64,000 bases of DNA from Lodderomyces elongisporus (taxonomy: Eukaryota; Ascomycota; Pichiomycetes; Serinales; Debaryomycetaceae), in contig NC_083679.1 of assembly GCF_030384665.1 (NCBI RefSeq), positions 868,001-932,000 on the forward strand. The letters run 5' to 3'. The first letter of the stretch is position 1, and every line of letters starts with the position of its first letter. This document shows positions 10,901 through 19,589 of the stretch, piece after piece. Below the pieces are notes generated by a model. That model was not told the origin of the DNA and ran no database searches. It saw only the letters and a program-made list of their open reading frames with translations. The position numbers were made by a program, and so were the translations under genes.

Positions 10901-11170
10901 ATTTTTTGGGAAGTAGTTGCAGAAATGTCGAGTGAAGAGAGAAGGAAATTATTAGCATTTGTCACATCGAGTCCTCGTCCTCCATTGCTTGGGTTTGATC
11001 AACTCAATCCTAAATTTGGAATACAGAACAAAGGCGCCGAACTCAACGTCTTGCCAAGTGCTGCTACATGCGTAAACTTGTTGAAATTACCAGACTATAG
11101 AGATAAAAATGTTTTAAAGGAGAAGCTTCTTTATGCAATTAATTCAGCAGCGGGATTTGATTTAAGTTAA
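7937..11170 (+). CDS. HUL5: HECT-type ubiquitin ligase, Hul5/UBE3C-like
   Basis: HECT E3/E4 ubiquitin ligase of the Hul5/UBE3C family, which extends ubiquitin chains at the proteasome and in quality control. Length is 1077 aa against about 910 in S. cerevisiae. The N-terminus MINFSGQTRKRTVNLG is the family signature, followed by a basic coiled region and an IQ-like AAIVIQRKIVEYL (about 47-60). The HECT domain covers roughly 690-1077: EAGIDGGGITKELLTGV in the N-lobe, and Cys1045 in SAATCVNLLKLP as the thioester residue. The domain ends at the stop codon with the usual LLYAINSAAGFDLS tail. A Gly-Ser repeat (about 779-798) is inserted within the N-lobe. A short QTQTQTQ stretch near 405-415 also adds length. 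Single long open frame, no intron needed. Confidence 0.93.
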   Translation: MINFSGQTRKRTVNLGDRKGFRSDNNFLQQSIQQRKEREEQRRKEKAAIVIQRKIVEYLNTSKQAWGKLIEWKESATLLQRRTESLDVFDSYQSTELIKPINEWLDEGIRLVRWFSKKAFNPMALLELLLTLQSSKQLVELSGLSNLFNQSTLNLNLTMGGRIQNLIAVLSPILCNKRLSRELELTTFNVIVNIQANEIVYSDVQLTSLISWLGSYQEKGENKIALPEKVVEQAMDMVYRIGLGGTGRNFEHKNLVSLLLALSLAYNQPNLNYLHTLRENAKYCNADMFHKLQNSIPNEKLPFMLINYLIIHGDEEFVVQDYIIISLLLRYFNGAVCDDNEIFGVGEDDDLEKPNEKHSAVIVNKKQLEVLRILYTRNFLQGVFHFFKFNDKRDKEHNLQKMQTQTQTQEHTQENDSEYDTSFLTEDRLVQDMSICILSRLVTLRPQWKLLVFNQICATNSVHLIHCQLRKNSSFNQIEQDSSSELIPREKLQQSFATAELWEGIALYHEVISYWLLISLDHEIFREVDTKQLLSVAQFTKRVVLTLLYNEDLQSEAVNLKNVCLRLLNQLYVKNLRVNFLPDDFWTLKQIHIDVDKINMHILADLLSKTLYDDEDDIDEENLTWRKKPENNPSLVYAALEILKHAPYFIAFRDRVKIFQELIEHDREMNFSASRFDQEGLAGNIRREHVLEDAFAAFASTGSQFKQRIRVHYVNQHGPEAGIDGGGITKELLTGVTTEGFDPENGLFQESSDHRIYPTTDLGNTSSQIFITGTGTGTEVGSGSGSRSGSGSGSGSESDFELMKLKLDYLRFMGMCVGKCMYEGILIDASFAPFFLNKWCHDSFKNTVDDLKYMDVELYNNTIKLLDMSSTELDALDLTFFINERISGNTKIVQYDLLPNGSKIKVDRSNVHLYNHKFADFKLNKSLAQQTKHFLSGVQSIIPLRWLTLFDYHELQMLISGGEKAIDVDDWRRNAVTNGFEFDDTTLNIFWEVVAEMSSEERRKLLAFVTSSPRPPLLGFDQLNPKFGIQNKGAELNVLPSAATCVNLLKLPDYRDKNVLKEKLLYAINSAAGFDLS
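10273..10331 (+). repeat. GGAAGT hexanucleotide repeat inside the HUL5 HECT domain
   Basis: About nine units of GGAAGT with minor variants encode an alternating Gly-Ser stretch within the HECT N-lobe. The surrounding protein sequence is conserved HECT, so this is an in-frame expansion in a loop. Confidence 0.85.
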
Positions 11171-11673
11171 TAGAGTTAAAAGCTGATAATCATAATATTG
11201 CATTGCACAATACATAATCAAATCCACAATCGTAAAAAAAAAAAAGGATTTATATATTAAAGAGATTGAGTAAAATAAAACAATTTATAGATTCATTATT
11301 TTTTTTTTAAAAAAAAAAACCGTCTTGTTCTTTGTGCTTCTCATCCATTATCAGTAACGAATTGAAGAATGTTCCATATTAGTGGAAAAAGGGTCCAAAC
11401 TAGAAGCTAAAAGCTTAAACAAAAAAAGAACAAAGAAAAATAGAAAAAAAAAACAAACTCTAACTTGTATTAAAAATTGAATCATGAAATATGAAAAAAA
11501 GCAACATAAGTATAAATATCTATATGTACGCGAGTCCTCTGACTAATATCTAGTGTCTACCATCTACTTCTCTAAACTGTTGTTATCTAACCTTTCAAAT
11601 AAATCTATCTTTTCTTTTTTAATTTTTTGGTTTATTTTTTTTTTTGCTTTTGACTTGTCTATTGCACCTACCA
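11171..11673. terminator. Convergent 3' spacer
   Basis: HUL5 (+) and the next gene (-) end facing each other. The spacer is A/T-rich, with A-runs at about 11234-11246 and 11310-11320, and TATATA-like elements usable for 3' end formation on either strand. No coding content is seen. Confidence 0.6.
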
Positions 11674-14600
11674 CTATCGCTTCACTGCTTCAATGTGTAC
11701 ACCAAAATGAACACTTTTATCATTTGAATTGATAATCTTTGAGTCGTCGTCATCCTCAGCTTGAAAGTAATTGACGTAATCATCAATCCTACCAGTCATT
11801 TCAAATAATTTCAACCCAGTGAATTTAAGCAAAAACTTACAAACATCTTGGTGCGAACTCAACAATGTGAAACTAAATCTAACATTACCTTTGCCAAACA
11901 CAGAGTTTAATTCTAAAAGTATAGTTTCAATGTAATTTGGTATGGCATGTGGGAAATGGTCAAATATGGAGTATGAGTTGGCTGGATCGTAAACCCATCC
12001 ATCAGGGAATTGGGTCGAATACGTTGACGCGAGGTGCTCAACATCTTTAACTCCGAAATGAATCGAGTCAAAGACCAAAGAGCCCTGCGGTTTAAGTATT
12101 CTGTGGAATTCGCGAACTAGAGTAGGGTAAGTAAGTTTTGTTGCTTGCCAAGGGAAATCGCGCGAGTGGATGAGTTCAAATGTTGACAGTGCAATATGTG
12201 ATAAATTAGTGTTGCAATAGTCAATGTTTGCTGGTCTATGGCTCATACTCGATGCAGGGAGTTGTATCTTGTTACTATTGGATGTAGCGCTTGAACTAGC
12301 ACCAAAACCAGAGGCTCCACCTGTAAATCCCATATTGCTCCTAGGAATAGAAGAGCTGTTGACATTTGGGTCGAGAGGAACCTGTGAAGCTTGTGAAGCT
12401 TGTGAAGCTTGTGAGGCTTGCGGAACACGAGATGACGAGACCGAGGCAAGTGATGCTACTGAATGTTTTTTTGGTGGCATTATTGGCCGTACAGGAATTG
12501 AAATTGTTTGATCCTTGACTTTTTTCCCCAATTTAACCAACTTTTCCATACTCATTGCATTGTACTCTTGGAAGGAAGAGAGTCCCAATTTCTTGAAATA
12601 AGTTTCAAATAATTCGACATCGCTTTGTCTAAAATCCTGCTTTTGCGTAGTTTGTAAATGTCTGGAGTATTCCTTTTGGTCTGCAAGTAAATCTGGGTCT
12701 TCATTGTATACATGGGACTCAATAAACCTTACAAATGGGATTGAGACAGCGAGGTACCATCCATATTGCAATGACAGTGAAGAATTGTAGATAAAGACTT
12801 TGACGTTTTCTCTCAGATGGCTTTTCACCAGCTGCTTATACTTGTTGAATAAAGTGCTGACCTGGAATTTGTCGATCAAGTAATTATTGTGAAGCTTTGT
12901 TTCCATATCAAATCTGTATTTTTCCAAAAGAATGTATTCATATGATAGTTTGGTAATCGATTCTAGTAAGAATTTCGATCTTATTGCTGCAGTGGCTGCA
13001 TCGCTCGATGCTGCATCAGTTGATTCTTCATCCTTGCGCAATTTGTACAAGGCATCAGCCAAAACAACAAAGATCTTTTTAAACTCATAATGTTCCTTGT
13101 CTAAATCACTCGTTTCCAGCACGTTCGATTTAGATTCATCGGGAAGAGTCATCAAGAATCTAACATAATTGATAAAATTTGTTTGTACTAATTCCTCATG
13201 ATTAACAAGTTTATGGCCCAAAGAAGATTCGCGCAATAATCGTCTCATAAACGATCTTGTCTTTGAGTATAAAAAGTACGCCAACACTGCTTCTGTGGTG
13301 GCCAAGTTTGTATAGTTTTGAGGGTTAAAGTATCCATTGTTGTCGATTATTGCCTTGCCCCTTTTTTGTCGAATAACAAATTTGTAAAGCGAATGAATTC
13401 GAACATTGGCAAAATTTAATGCATCACTTGTATGGTATTCACTAAGAAGATCAAGAAAATTATTATACCGGAAAATCTGATATGTTGGTACGATAAATGC
13501 TTTTCGAACCAGCTCAATGGAATTGTATACGTCAAGGTCCATAACTGGTACAAATTTGGGTACTGCAAGTTTTTCACTTTCCGTAATAACATCGGGAAAG
13601 TAAGATTGCATACTCATTTTGGAAACCACCTTTCCACCTGAAAAATCGGGTGTTTGTGGCAGCTGGGTAGAAACAGTGGGTGCTATGTTGCCAGTGGTTG
13701 CTGGAGAAACTGCTGCGCTATCTTTCCTTTTCAGTGAGCTTGAAGATAAAAATGATAATTTTCTAAATTTTGAGGAAGAATCCTTGGGAGTAATTGGTGG
13801 GTCTCCGGAAATGGCTGTGGTCAATGGTAATACAGATGATGAAGATGAATGTGCTATTGGTGCTGTTGCTACAGGAGGTGCTAATGTGGTTTGATTAATA
13901 CTTGAGGAAGAAGAGTTTCTATGAAACATCTGGTTTTGAAAATAATGTGAATTTTGATGGGTGTTCGTGCCGTTATTATTTACTTGTGTCGAAGCTGCTG
14001 TCGATGCTGATGTTACTGGCGAATAAACAGAATTGGTTCTAGAATTGTTACCTGTGTTGCTTGGGGATATTTGTGAGTTGGGGACGCTAAAGCTGTGGAC
14101 TGTTTTCAGTTGCGTTAATGGTGTCATTGGAGATATGGGCGATTGTGCACTGGATGATACTGATCTAAACATATTACTTGAGGTTCCTGTCCTCAACTGG
14201 TATTGCTTGAACGAATCTGTTGTTAACGATTTCCCGTAGTTCAATGCGATAGCTGATGCTGTTTCTTCTTCTCGTGTCACATCTTCTGGAGAAATAAAAT
14301 TTTGTGAAGGCTTTGGAGTTAGCGATTGAGAGTGGACGGGAGTGTGAGTGTTTGTGTTTGTGTTGGTATTGGTGCTGGTGTTGGTATTGGTACTCGTGCT
14401 AGTGCTAGAACTAGTGCTAGTATGATGATGATGATGATTATGGTGGTTGTGGTGGTGGTGATGATGAGCACGATATAATGAGTTTTTACCTTCCTTGCTT
14501 TCTCTACTTTCTTTGCTATCTTTACGTTCTCTTGTTTCTAGATCAATATTCAACTTCAGGTCTGCACTATCTTGGGCAAGCATTTGATGCAGCCTAACCA

Positions 14601-15306
14601 GGAAATTTCTTTCTTGCAAAGTATCAGGATGACTATAATGTCTTTGTGTATTTGGGTCTGTCCTATCACGGTGGTGCAGGTGGTGTGGCAAAGAGGCATG
14701 GGTGTGATGTGGGTAATGTTGTTGTAATGGGGTTTCTGATGATAACAGGCGGTGCTGGTTGTTGCTAATATATGACGGTGGTATAGTTGACTGCAGCAGA
14801 AACAAGGACTCGTTATCTTGGTTGTATTCTGCCACAGGGTCATATGTATATGCTGATGTTTGTGCTGTTGAGTAAGCGGACATGATGGATTTTGTATCAT
14901 CTAGATCAGATTTTCTTGAATCTCTTGACGCGTTGGAATTGCCTCTTGGTGGTGGTGGTGGTTGTTGTTGTTGTTGTTGTACTTGGAGAGCAGAGGCACT
15001 TGTCTTGTTGTTGCTGCTGCTGTTATTGTTGCTGTCGCCTTTCAATTTGCTCCATCCTAGTTTCAATTTACTTCGTTTGGATGTAGAGCTAGCTGTAGTT
15101 TCCAAACTATGAACACTTTCAGCTGAGCTTTTGGAGTCTTTGCTTTTTCTCAGGTGCAAATGCAGATGTGAGTGTTTTTCTCTATTTTTCTCTTTTTCCT
15201 TCTCCCTCTCCTTGTCTTGTTCGTCTCTTTTCTTCTTGTCATCTTTCTGTTTCCTGAGCTTCTGTTGAGTTTGGTACGAGACCGGCGGCACGACAAAGAA
15301 ACTCAT
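11674..15306 (-). CDS. Large Ser-rich protein with methyltransferase-like C-terminal domain
   Basis: 1210 aa, specific name not recognised. Residues 1-90 are highly charged (KKKRDEQDKEREKEKEK) and then Ser/Asn-rich. There is a His tract at about 285-300 followed by a Ser-Thr/Asn-Thr repeat. The middle (about 590-960) is a non-repetitive, probably folded region (KLAVPKFVPVMDLDVYNSIELVRKAF and onward). A Gln-Ala-Ser repeat follows near 1000. The last 170 residues resemble the C-terminal half of a class-I SAM methyltransferase: FELIHSRDFPWQ, then LVREFHRILKPQGSLVFDS, the usual post-motif strand and helix. I see no Gly-rich motif I (GxGxG), so activity is doubtful. The ATG gives MSFFVVPPVSYQTQQKLRKQK. 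It could be a scaffold or signalling protein retaining a degenerate enzyme fold; no function is asserted. Confidence 0.8.
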   Translation of the reverse strand: MSFFVVPPVSYQTQQKLRKQKDDKKKRDEQDKEREKEKEKNREKHSHLHLHLRKSKDSKSSAESVHSLETTASSTSKRSKLKLGWSKLKGDSNNNSSSNNKTSASALQVQQQQQQPPPPPRGNSNASRDSRKSDLDDTKSIMSAYSTAQTSAYTYDPVAEYNQDNESLFLLQSTIPPSYISNNQHRLLSSETPLQQHYPHHTHASLPHHLHHRDRTDPNTQRHYSHPDTLQERNFLVRLHQMLAQDSADLKLNIDLETRERKDSKESRESKEGKNSLYRAHHHHHHNHHNHHHHHTSTSSSTSTSTNTNTSTNTNTNTNTHTPVHSQSLTPKPSQNFISPEDVTREEETASAIALNYGKSLTTDSFKQYQLRTGTSSNMFRSVSSSAQSPISPMTPLTQLKTVHSFSVPNSQISPSNTGNNSRTNSVYSPVTSASTAASTQVNNNGTNTHQNSHYFQNQMFHRNSSSSSINQTTLAPPVATAPIAHSSSSSVLPLTTAISGDPPITPKDSSSKFRKLSFLSSSSLKRKDSAAVSPATTGNIAPTVSTQLPQTPDFSGGKVVSKMSMQSYFPDVITESEKLAVPKFVPVMDLDVYNSIELVRKAFIVPTYQIFRYNNFLDLLSEYHTSDALNFANVRIHSLYKFVIRQKRGKAIIDNNGYFNPQNYTNLATTEAVLAYFLYSKTRSFMRRLLRESSLGHKLVNHEELVQTNFINYVRFLMTLPDESKSNVLETSDLDKEHYEFKKIFVVLADALYKLRKDEESTDAASSDAATAAIRSKFLLESITKLSYEYILLEKYRFDMETKLHNNYLIDKFQVSTLFNKYKQLVKSHLRENVKVFIYNSSLSLQYGWYLAVSIPFVRFIESHVYNEDPDLLADQKEYSRHLQTTQKQDFRQSDVELFETYFKKLGLSSFQEYNAMSMEKLVKLGKKVKDQTISIPVRPIMPPKKHSVASLASVSSSRVPQASQASQASQASQVPLDPNVNSSSIPRSNMGFTGGASGFGASSSATSNSNKIQLPASSMSHRPANIDYCNTNLSHIALSTFELIHSRDFPWQATKLTYPTLVREFHRILKPQGSLVFDSIHFGVKDVEHLASTYSTQFPDGWVYDPANSYSIFDHFPHAIPNYIETILLELNSVFGKGNVRFSFTLLSSHQDVCKFLLKFTGLKLFEMTGRIDDYVNYFQAEDDDDSKIINSNDKSVHFGVHIEAVKR

Positions 15307-15316
15307 TCTCGGCTTG

Positions 15317-15374
15317 AAAGGTTAAGGTTAAGGTGAAAGTGAAGGTTAAGGTGAAGGTGAAGGTGAGTGTGAGG
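15317..15374. repeat. AAGGTT/AAGGTG hexamer repeats in 5' leader
   Basis: About nine hexamer units of AAGGTT, AAGGTG or AAGTG type, 10-70 bp upstream of the ATG of the Ser-rich gene. On its coding strand they read as C/T-rich CACCTT and AACCTT units, so they are probably transcribed as part of the leader. Confidence 0.7.
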
Positions 15375-15633
15375 ATGATTAAAGTGGCGGCCACGTTAAA
15401 TTAAAGGGTTGGATTGATATTTTTGATTGTTTGGTTGTTTTTTTTACCTTTTCAAAGTATGACTGTCTACAAACTTTTTATCAATGTAGTAGTGTATCCT
15501 GCAGGTCCTACTTTAATTGGTGAGCACATGTAATTTGTACTGTTGGTGGGTTTGACTTCTAGTAGTTAAATTGAAAAACTTAGTTATAGTTATAGAAGCA
15601 GTTGGACTTGTTGTTGAATTTGTTGTTAAATTT

Positions 15634-15664
<31 letters not shown>

Positions 15665-16472
15665 TTGTTGTATATATTGTTGAATGTGGTAAAAATAGAA
15701 AAATTATAAAAATATTCTACAACCCCCCTGAGTATATCCGCTTTTCTGTTCTCTACTTTTTTTTTTATAATTTTTATAATTTTTATTTTTATAATTTTTA
15801 ATTTTTATTTTTTGTTCTTTGGGTTCTTTTGGCTTTCTTCTGAAGATATAGAATTTATATATTAATTACAATTACAATAATTATTTCAATTCTTATTCAA
15901 TTAAATTACACCAAAAATGAGATCAGTAGTTCACTATAGCAGGGTCGTTGAAGATATGATGATAAATAGAAAAACAGTCAGATCTCACAATTTGTTCTAA
16001 TCAACGGTAGTCAGGGGTTTTTCTTCTTTTCTTCTTTTCTTTTTTTCATCTTTTCTTTTTTTTTTTTGGTCTTTTACATTTGGATACTGTCTGTTTTGCT
16101 GCTGTAATCTGTACAGATAAGTATGTATATATATATATATATATATATCGATATATCTCGCAATTATTTCTTGCGTTAGTTTTCCCAACGTGTCGACTAT
16201 TTACTCTTTTTTGTATTCAAAATCTTTTTTGAAAACAAAAAAAGAAAAAGAAAAAGAAAAGAAAAGCAGAAAGGAAGTGGTTGAAAGAATGCAACAGAAA
16301 TGGGAGGGGATGCTGTTTTGTTCTTTGGCCTGTTAGTTTCTTCTTCTTCTTCTTGGTTATCTATTCTTTCTGGCACTGCATGTATTCAAAGTAATGTTAG
16401 GTAGAAGTTTTTTGTATTTTTCTTTTGGTAAGGTCTTTTCAAATGTATCAGTGTATGTCTTTGCCCTTTCCT

Positions 16473-16488
16473 CCCCCCCCCCCCCCCC
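16473..16488. repeat. C16 homopolymer
   Basis: Run of sixteen C residues in otherwise A/T-rich spacer; long C or G runs are rare in such genomes and length-unstable. Confidence 0.9.
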
Positions 16489-18091
16489 ATTTCCACCACC
16501 AACGCATTTCTTCCTGCTGGGGTGTGAGGTTGAGAATCTTCCACTTTATCGGAGCAGAATGGCACAAGATCCAAACACACTCTAAATGTGACTTGTTTGT
16601 TGATGTTTCTGGGTGTGTCTCAGTTATCCCTTACTTTTGTGTGCACTGCAGATATGTACTGCTGCTTACATATCAACACAGAAGCTAAGACACTACCAAA
16701 ACTGGAAAAGAACAAAAGAACAAAAGAAACAAGCAATTCACGCTCAGAGTACTTATAGATGCTATAGTAATCAATGCCTTTTACATGTAAAGAATACAAA
16801 GCAGAGACAGAGAAAAAAAAGAAAACTTGGTGTTGGTGTTTGAAAAGTAAATCTCATCATATATCTTACAAGTGTCAGCGTTCAATAAGTAGTAGGCATT
16901 CTTTGTGAATCGCTTTATATCATCTTCTTCTTCTTCATTTTTTTCCTTGTTCTTCCGCGGCACCTCGCTATCATTTGCCAATTTGTTTTTGCAATTTATT
17001 ATTCAAAAAACCATCGCTAGAATTTGCCGTTTTTACTCGCGGAATTAGTATCACATTCCATAAACCTATCCCATTTTTCTTTTTCATTTTCATTCTGGTT
17101 TTTGTTCTATTCTTTTCTATATTCTTTTCTATATTCTTTTTTTCACATTTCTTCCTTGTTTGAAGAACACCGACCCATTTATCTTTAGCTTTATCACATG
17201 TAAACATTTCTCTTCTTTTTCCTCTTGATATTTCATTTTTTCGTTATATTATTTTTAATTTTTAATTTTTAAATTTTTTTTTTGCTTTGACAATCAATTG
17301 TTTCTATGCTGTATGTTGGTTAATGCTGCACATGCCTTGTCCTGTTTCAAATCGATGAGTGTCGATGAGCAAGTACCATTTTTTCATATAACAATTACTA
17401 TTTCTAACAATTACTAGCAAAAGCTTATTGGTATGTTGTGTAAAATCTCTCAACCATTTTTTGGGACCAACAAGGAGACGCTCCTTGGGGTATATTTGCT
17501 TACAAAACAACTTGTCCCTTGTCTCTTGTCTCTTATTTCCTTTTCTTTTGTTTTTTTTTTTTTTTTTCTTCGTTCTATCAATTGACTATATCCAAGAAAT
17601 GGAAAGTACTGCACACACACAAACACACTAAGAAACACACACTAAGAAACACATACATCATGGCTAAGTAAAATTTGGTCAACTCCAAGAAATGCAACAT
17701 TCTTCACCCTCAGCCTTCTTTTCTTTTCCCTTCTTCTTCCTCCTCCTCCTCCTCCTGCCTTCCTTAGAATTTGAATAAAGACAAACTGCTTGGCACAAGG
17801 CTGTGTAGATAGAAAGCATAAGCAATCGAAACTGTGACTAACTTGTATAAAAATATATATATATAGTTGTATATATTATGGTCAGTTTTCTGAAACTGCT
17901 TTGATACTTCTTGCTTCTTTTTAGGAGGGGGAAACGAGGAGGTATTTGTTTTGCACCAAATTTGCACCAAATTTGACACTAAATTTTACACTAAATTTTA
18001 TTTATTGGAATTCCATTTTATTTAATGTAATTTAGTGCAACAACTCTTCTTTCTTCCCTCACTTCCTGTTCTTTGAGTTATCACACCACAA

Positions 18092-18655
18092 ATGATTCTT
18101 ACCACCACTACAGAGTCTATAATCACACTATCGAAACGGTCTACACAACAAAGAAGGTGGTTATTTTGGTTGATACTAATTCCCTTATTTATAATAATAC
18201 TTGCATGGGTATGCTTTAGACGAAGAGGAAGAAGCAGAAGAATAGGAACCAGTAATCAAGGCAATGCAACGGTATACCCTAGAAACAGTGTACCTCAAAT
18301 GACGTATATGCAACAACAACATCCACTACAACAACAACAACAACAACAACCACCACCACCACCAAGTGGTTTGTATTATAACAATGCAAACTACAATTAC
18401 CCACCACACACAACACAAGAGTCATATGTGCCTCCACCATACCCTGAACACGAGCATGGACAAGGACAAAGACAAAGACCAGCTGAAGTAGAATCACAAG
18501 GGGTACAGTCACCACTAGTGCTGCGGGGAAGAGGTGGATACATACCCCAAAATAATGATGACTTGGGGTATGCGCCACCCCCACTGACAGTGAGTGATCA
18601 GAAACATGTATATGTTGCACCAGAAGGACCACCTCCACCTGCCCACACTAGATAA
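18092..18655 (+). CDS. Small single-pass membrane PY-motif protein, Rcr1/Rcr2-like
   Basis: 187 aa. One hydrophobic segment (about 23-43, WLFWLILIPLFIIILAWVCF) is followed at once by an Arg cluster RRRGRSRR, giving an N-out/C-in single-pass topology. The cytosolic tail is rich in Gln, Pro and Tyr, with a poly-Gln/poly-Pro run and a PPPY motif (YVPPPYPEHE) that could recruit WW domains of Rsp5-type ubiquitin ligases. A later LGYAPPPL is similar in style. Size, topology and PY motifs match the yeast Rcr1/Rcr2 adaptors (chitin deposition, vacuolar sorting), but sequence similarity is too low-complexity to be sure. It stands alone between two large spacers. The ATG is the first in frame. Confidence 0.72.
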   Translation: MILTTTTESIITLSKRSTQQRRWLFWLILIPLFIIILAWVCFRRRGRSRRIGTSNQGNATVYPRNSVPQMTYMQQQHPLQQQQQQQPPPPPSGLYYNNANYNYPPHTTQESYVPPPYPEHEHGQGQRQRPAEVESQGVQSPLVLRGRGGYIPQNNDDLGYAPPPLTVSDQKHVYVAPEGPPPPAHTR

Positions 18656-18773
18656 CTAAGCAATTGAAAAATTACAAAAGAAAACAAAAAAATAATAATA
18701 ATAGTACATAAATGAATAGAAAATAAATGATGTAACCTCTGGTGATTATTACTTGAAGAAGTAGCAGCCGCAA

Positions 18774-18822
18774 AAAGAAGAAGAAGAAGAAGAAGAAGAA
18801 GAAGAAGAAGGAGAAGAAGAAG
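18774..18822. repeat. GAA trinucleotide microsatellite
   Basis: About sixteen GAA units with one interruption, in the 3' flank of the RCR-like gene. Confidence 0.9.
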
Positions 18823-19581
18823 TTGATGACGTAAGGCATTAACAAATATATATAAATATATATATATATATATTATATAAATATACACTCATACTATTTC
18901 CTTATTATAATATCCTACATACTATATCAATGTCGTATTCTCCTTGTCTTACTTTTTATCAAGACGCTAAAAATTTGAGACACTTATTTTTGTCAAATTT
19001 AAAAACACAAAAAAAAAAAACAGAATTTGAACGCGTCATCAACTTATCTCCTGGCCACCGTACCGTTAAATTTCTATTTTGCTTTTTGCAATCCTTTTCT
19101 TCTTTAACAATGCTAAAGTGTAAGTATGTGTGCTGATACGTGTGCGTCTGAGTGTTGATGGTGTGGGCCCACATCACCGTCTATGTTTGCTTGCCCAATT
19201 TCTCTTTTCCTTCCTTCCTATTTTTTTTTTTTATTTTTGTCGATTTGAACATTGTTCAGATTACCCTTACTTTGATCCAGGGATAATAGTAAAAGCCATG
19301 TTTTGGTGTTGGTGCATTTCACGTGTAACAATAGTTTCCAGCCTCTTTTTGTACTTTTTTTTGTACTTTTTTTTATTACTTTTTTTATTTTAGACGATAA
19401 CCAAAGATAACAAAAGAACAAGAAGAAGAAGACACGAACCTTTACGTAAAGAAGTTGAGAAAGTACTCAGAGCTTGTCTATAACATCCCCAGACAACTTT
19501 ACTATACAAAGTTCACAGATAATAATAAAAAAATGATAAAGGAAAAGACCACACCGCACAATAACTGAGCAGGTGACGTGG

Positions 19582-19589
19582 TCACGTGA
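19582..19589. promoter_or_regulatory. TCACGTGA E-box (Cbf1-type)
   Basis: Third intergenic TCACGTGA octamer in the window, preceded by GGTGACGTGG. It lies far from both flanking starts (about 1.9 kb upstream of BEM2), so its target is unclear. Confidence 0.35.

Larger units (their letters stand above)
15307..18091. other. Long spacer (2.8 kb) with microsatellites
   Basis: No convincing gene. It lies between the start of the Ser-rich gene (-) and the start of the RCR-like gene (+), so both promoters are here. It contains hexamer repeats at 15317-15374, GTT repeats at about 15616-15671, an (AT)n stretch at 16128-16148, a 16-bp C-run at 16473-16488, CTC repeats near 17740 and many T-runs. Short open frames inside are made of low-complexity sequence and are not reported. 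Confidence 0.6.

Noticed and set aside
15317..15374. Interstitial telomere repeat
   Set aside because: AAGGTT/AAGGTG hexamers do not match the long, about 23-bp telomere units of Candida-group yeasts.
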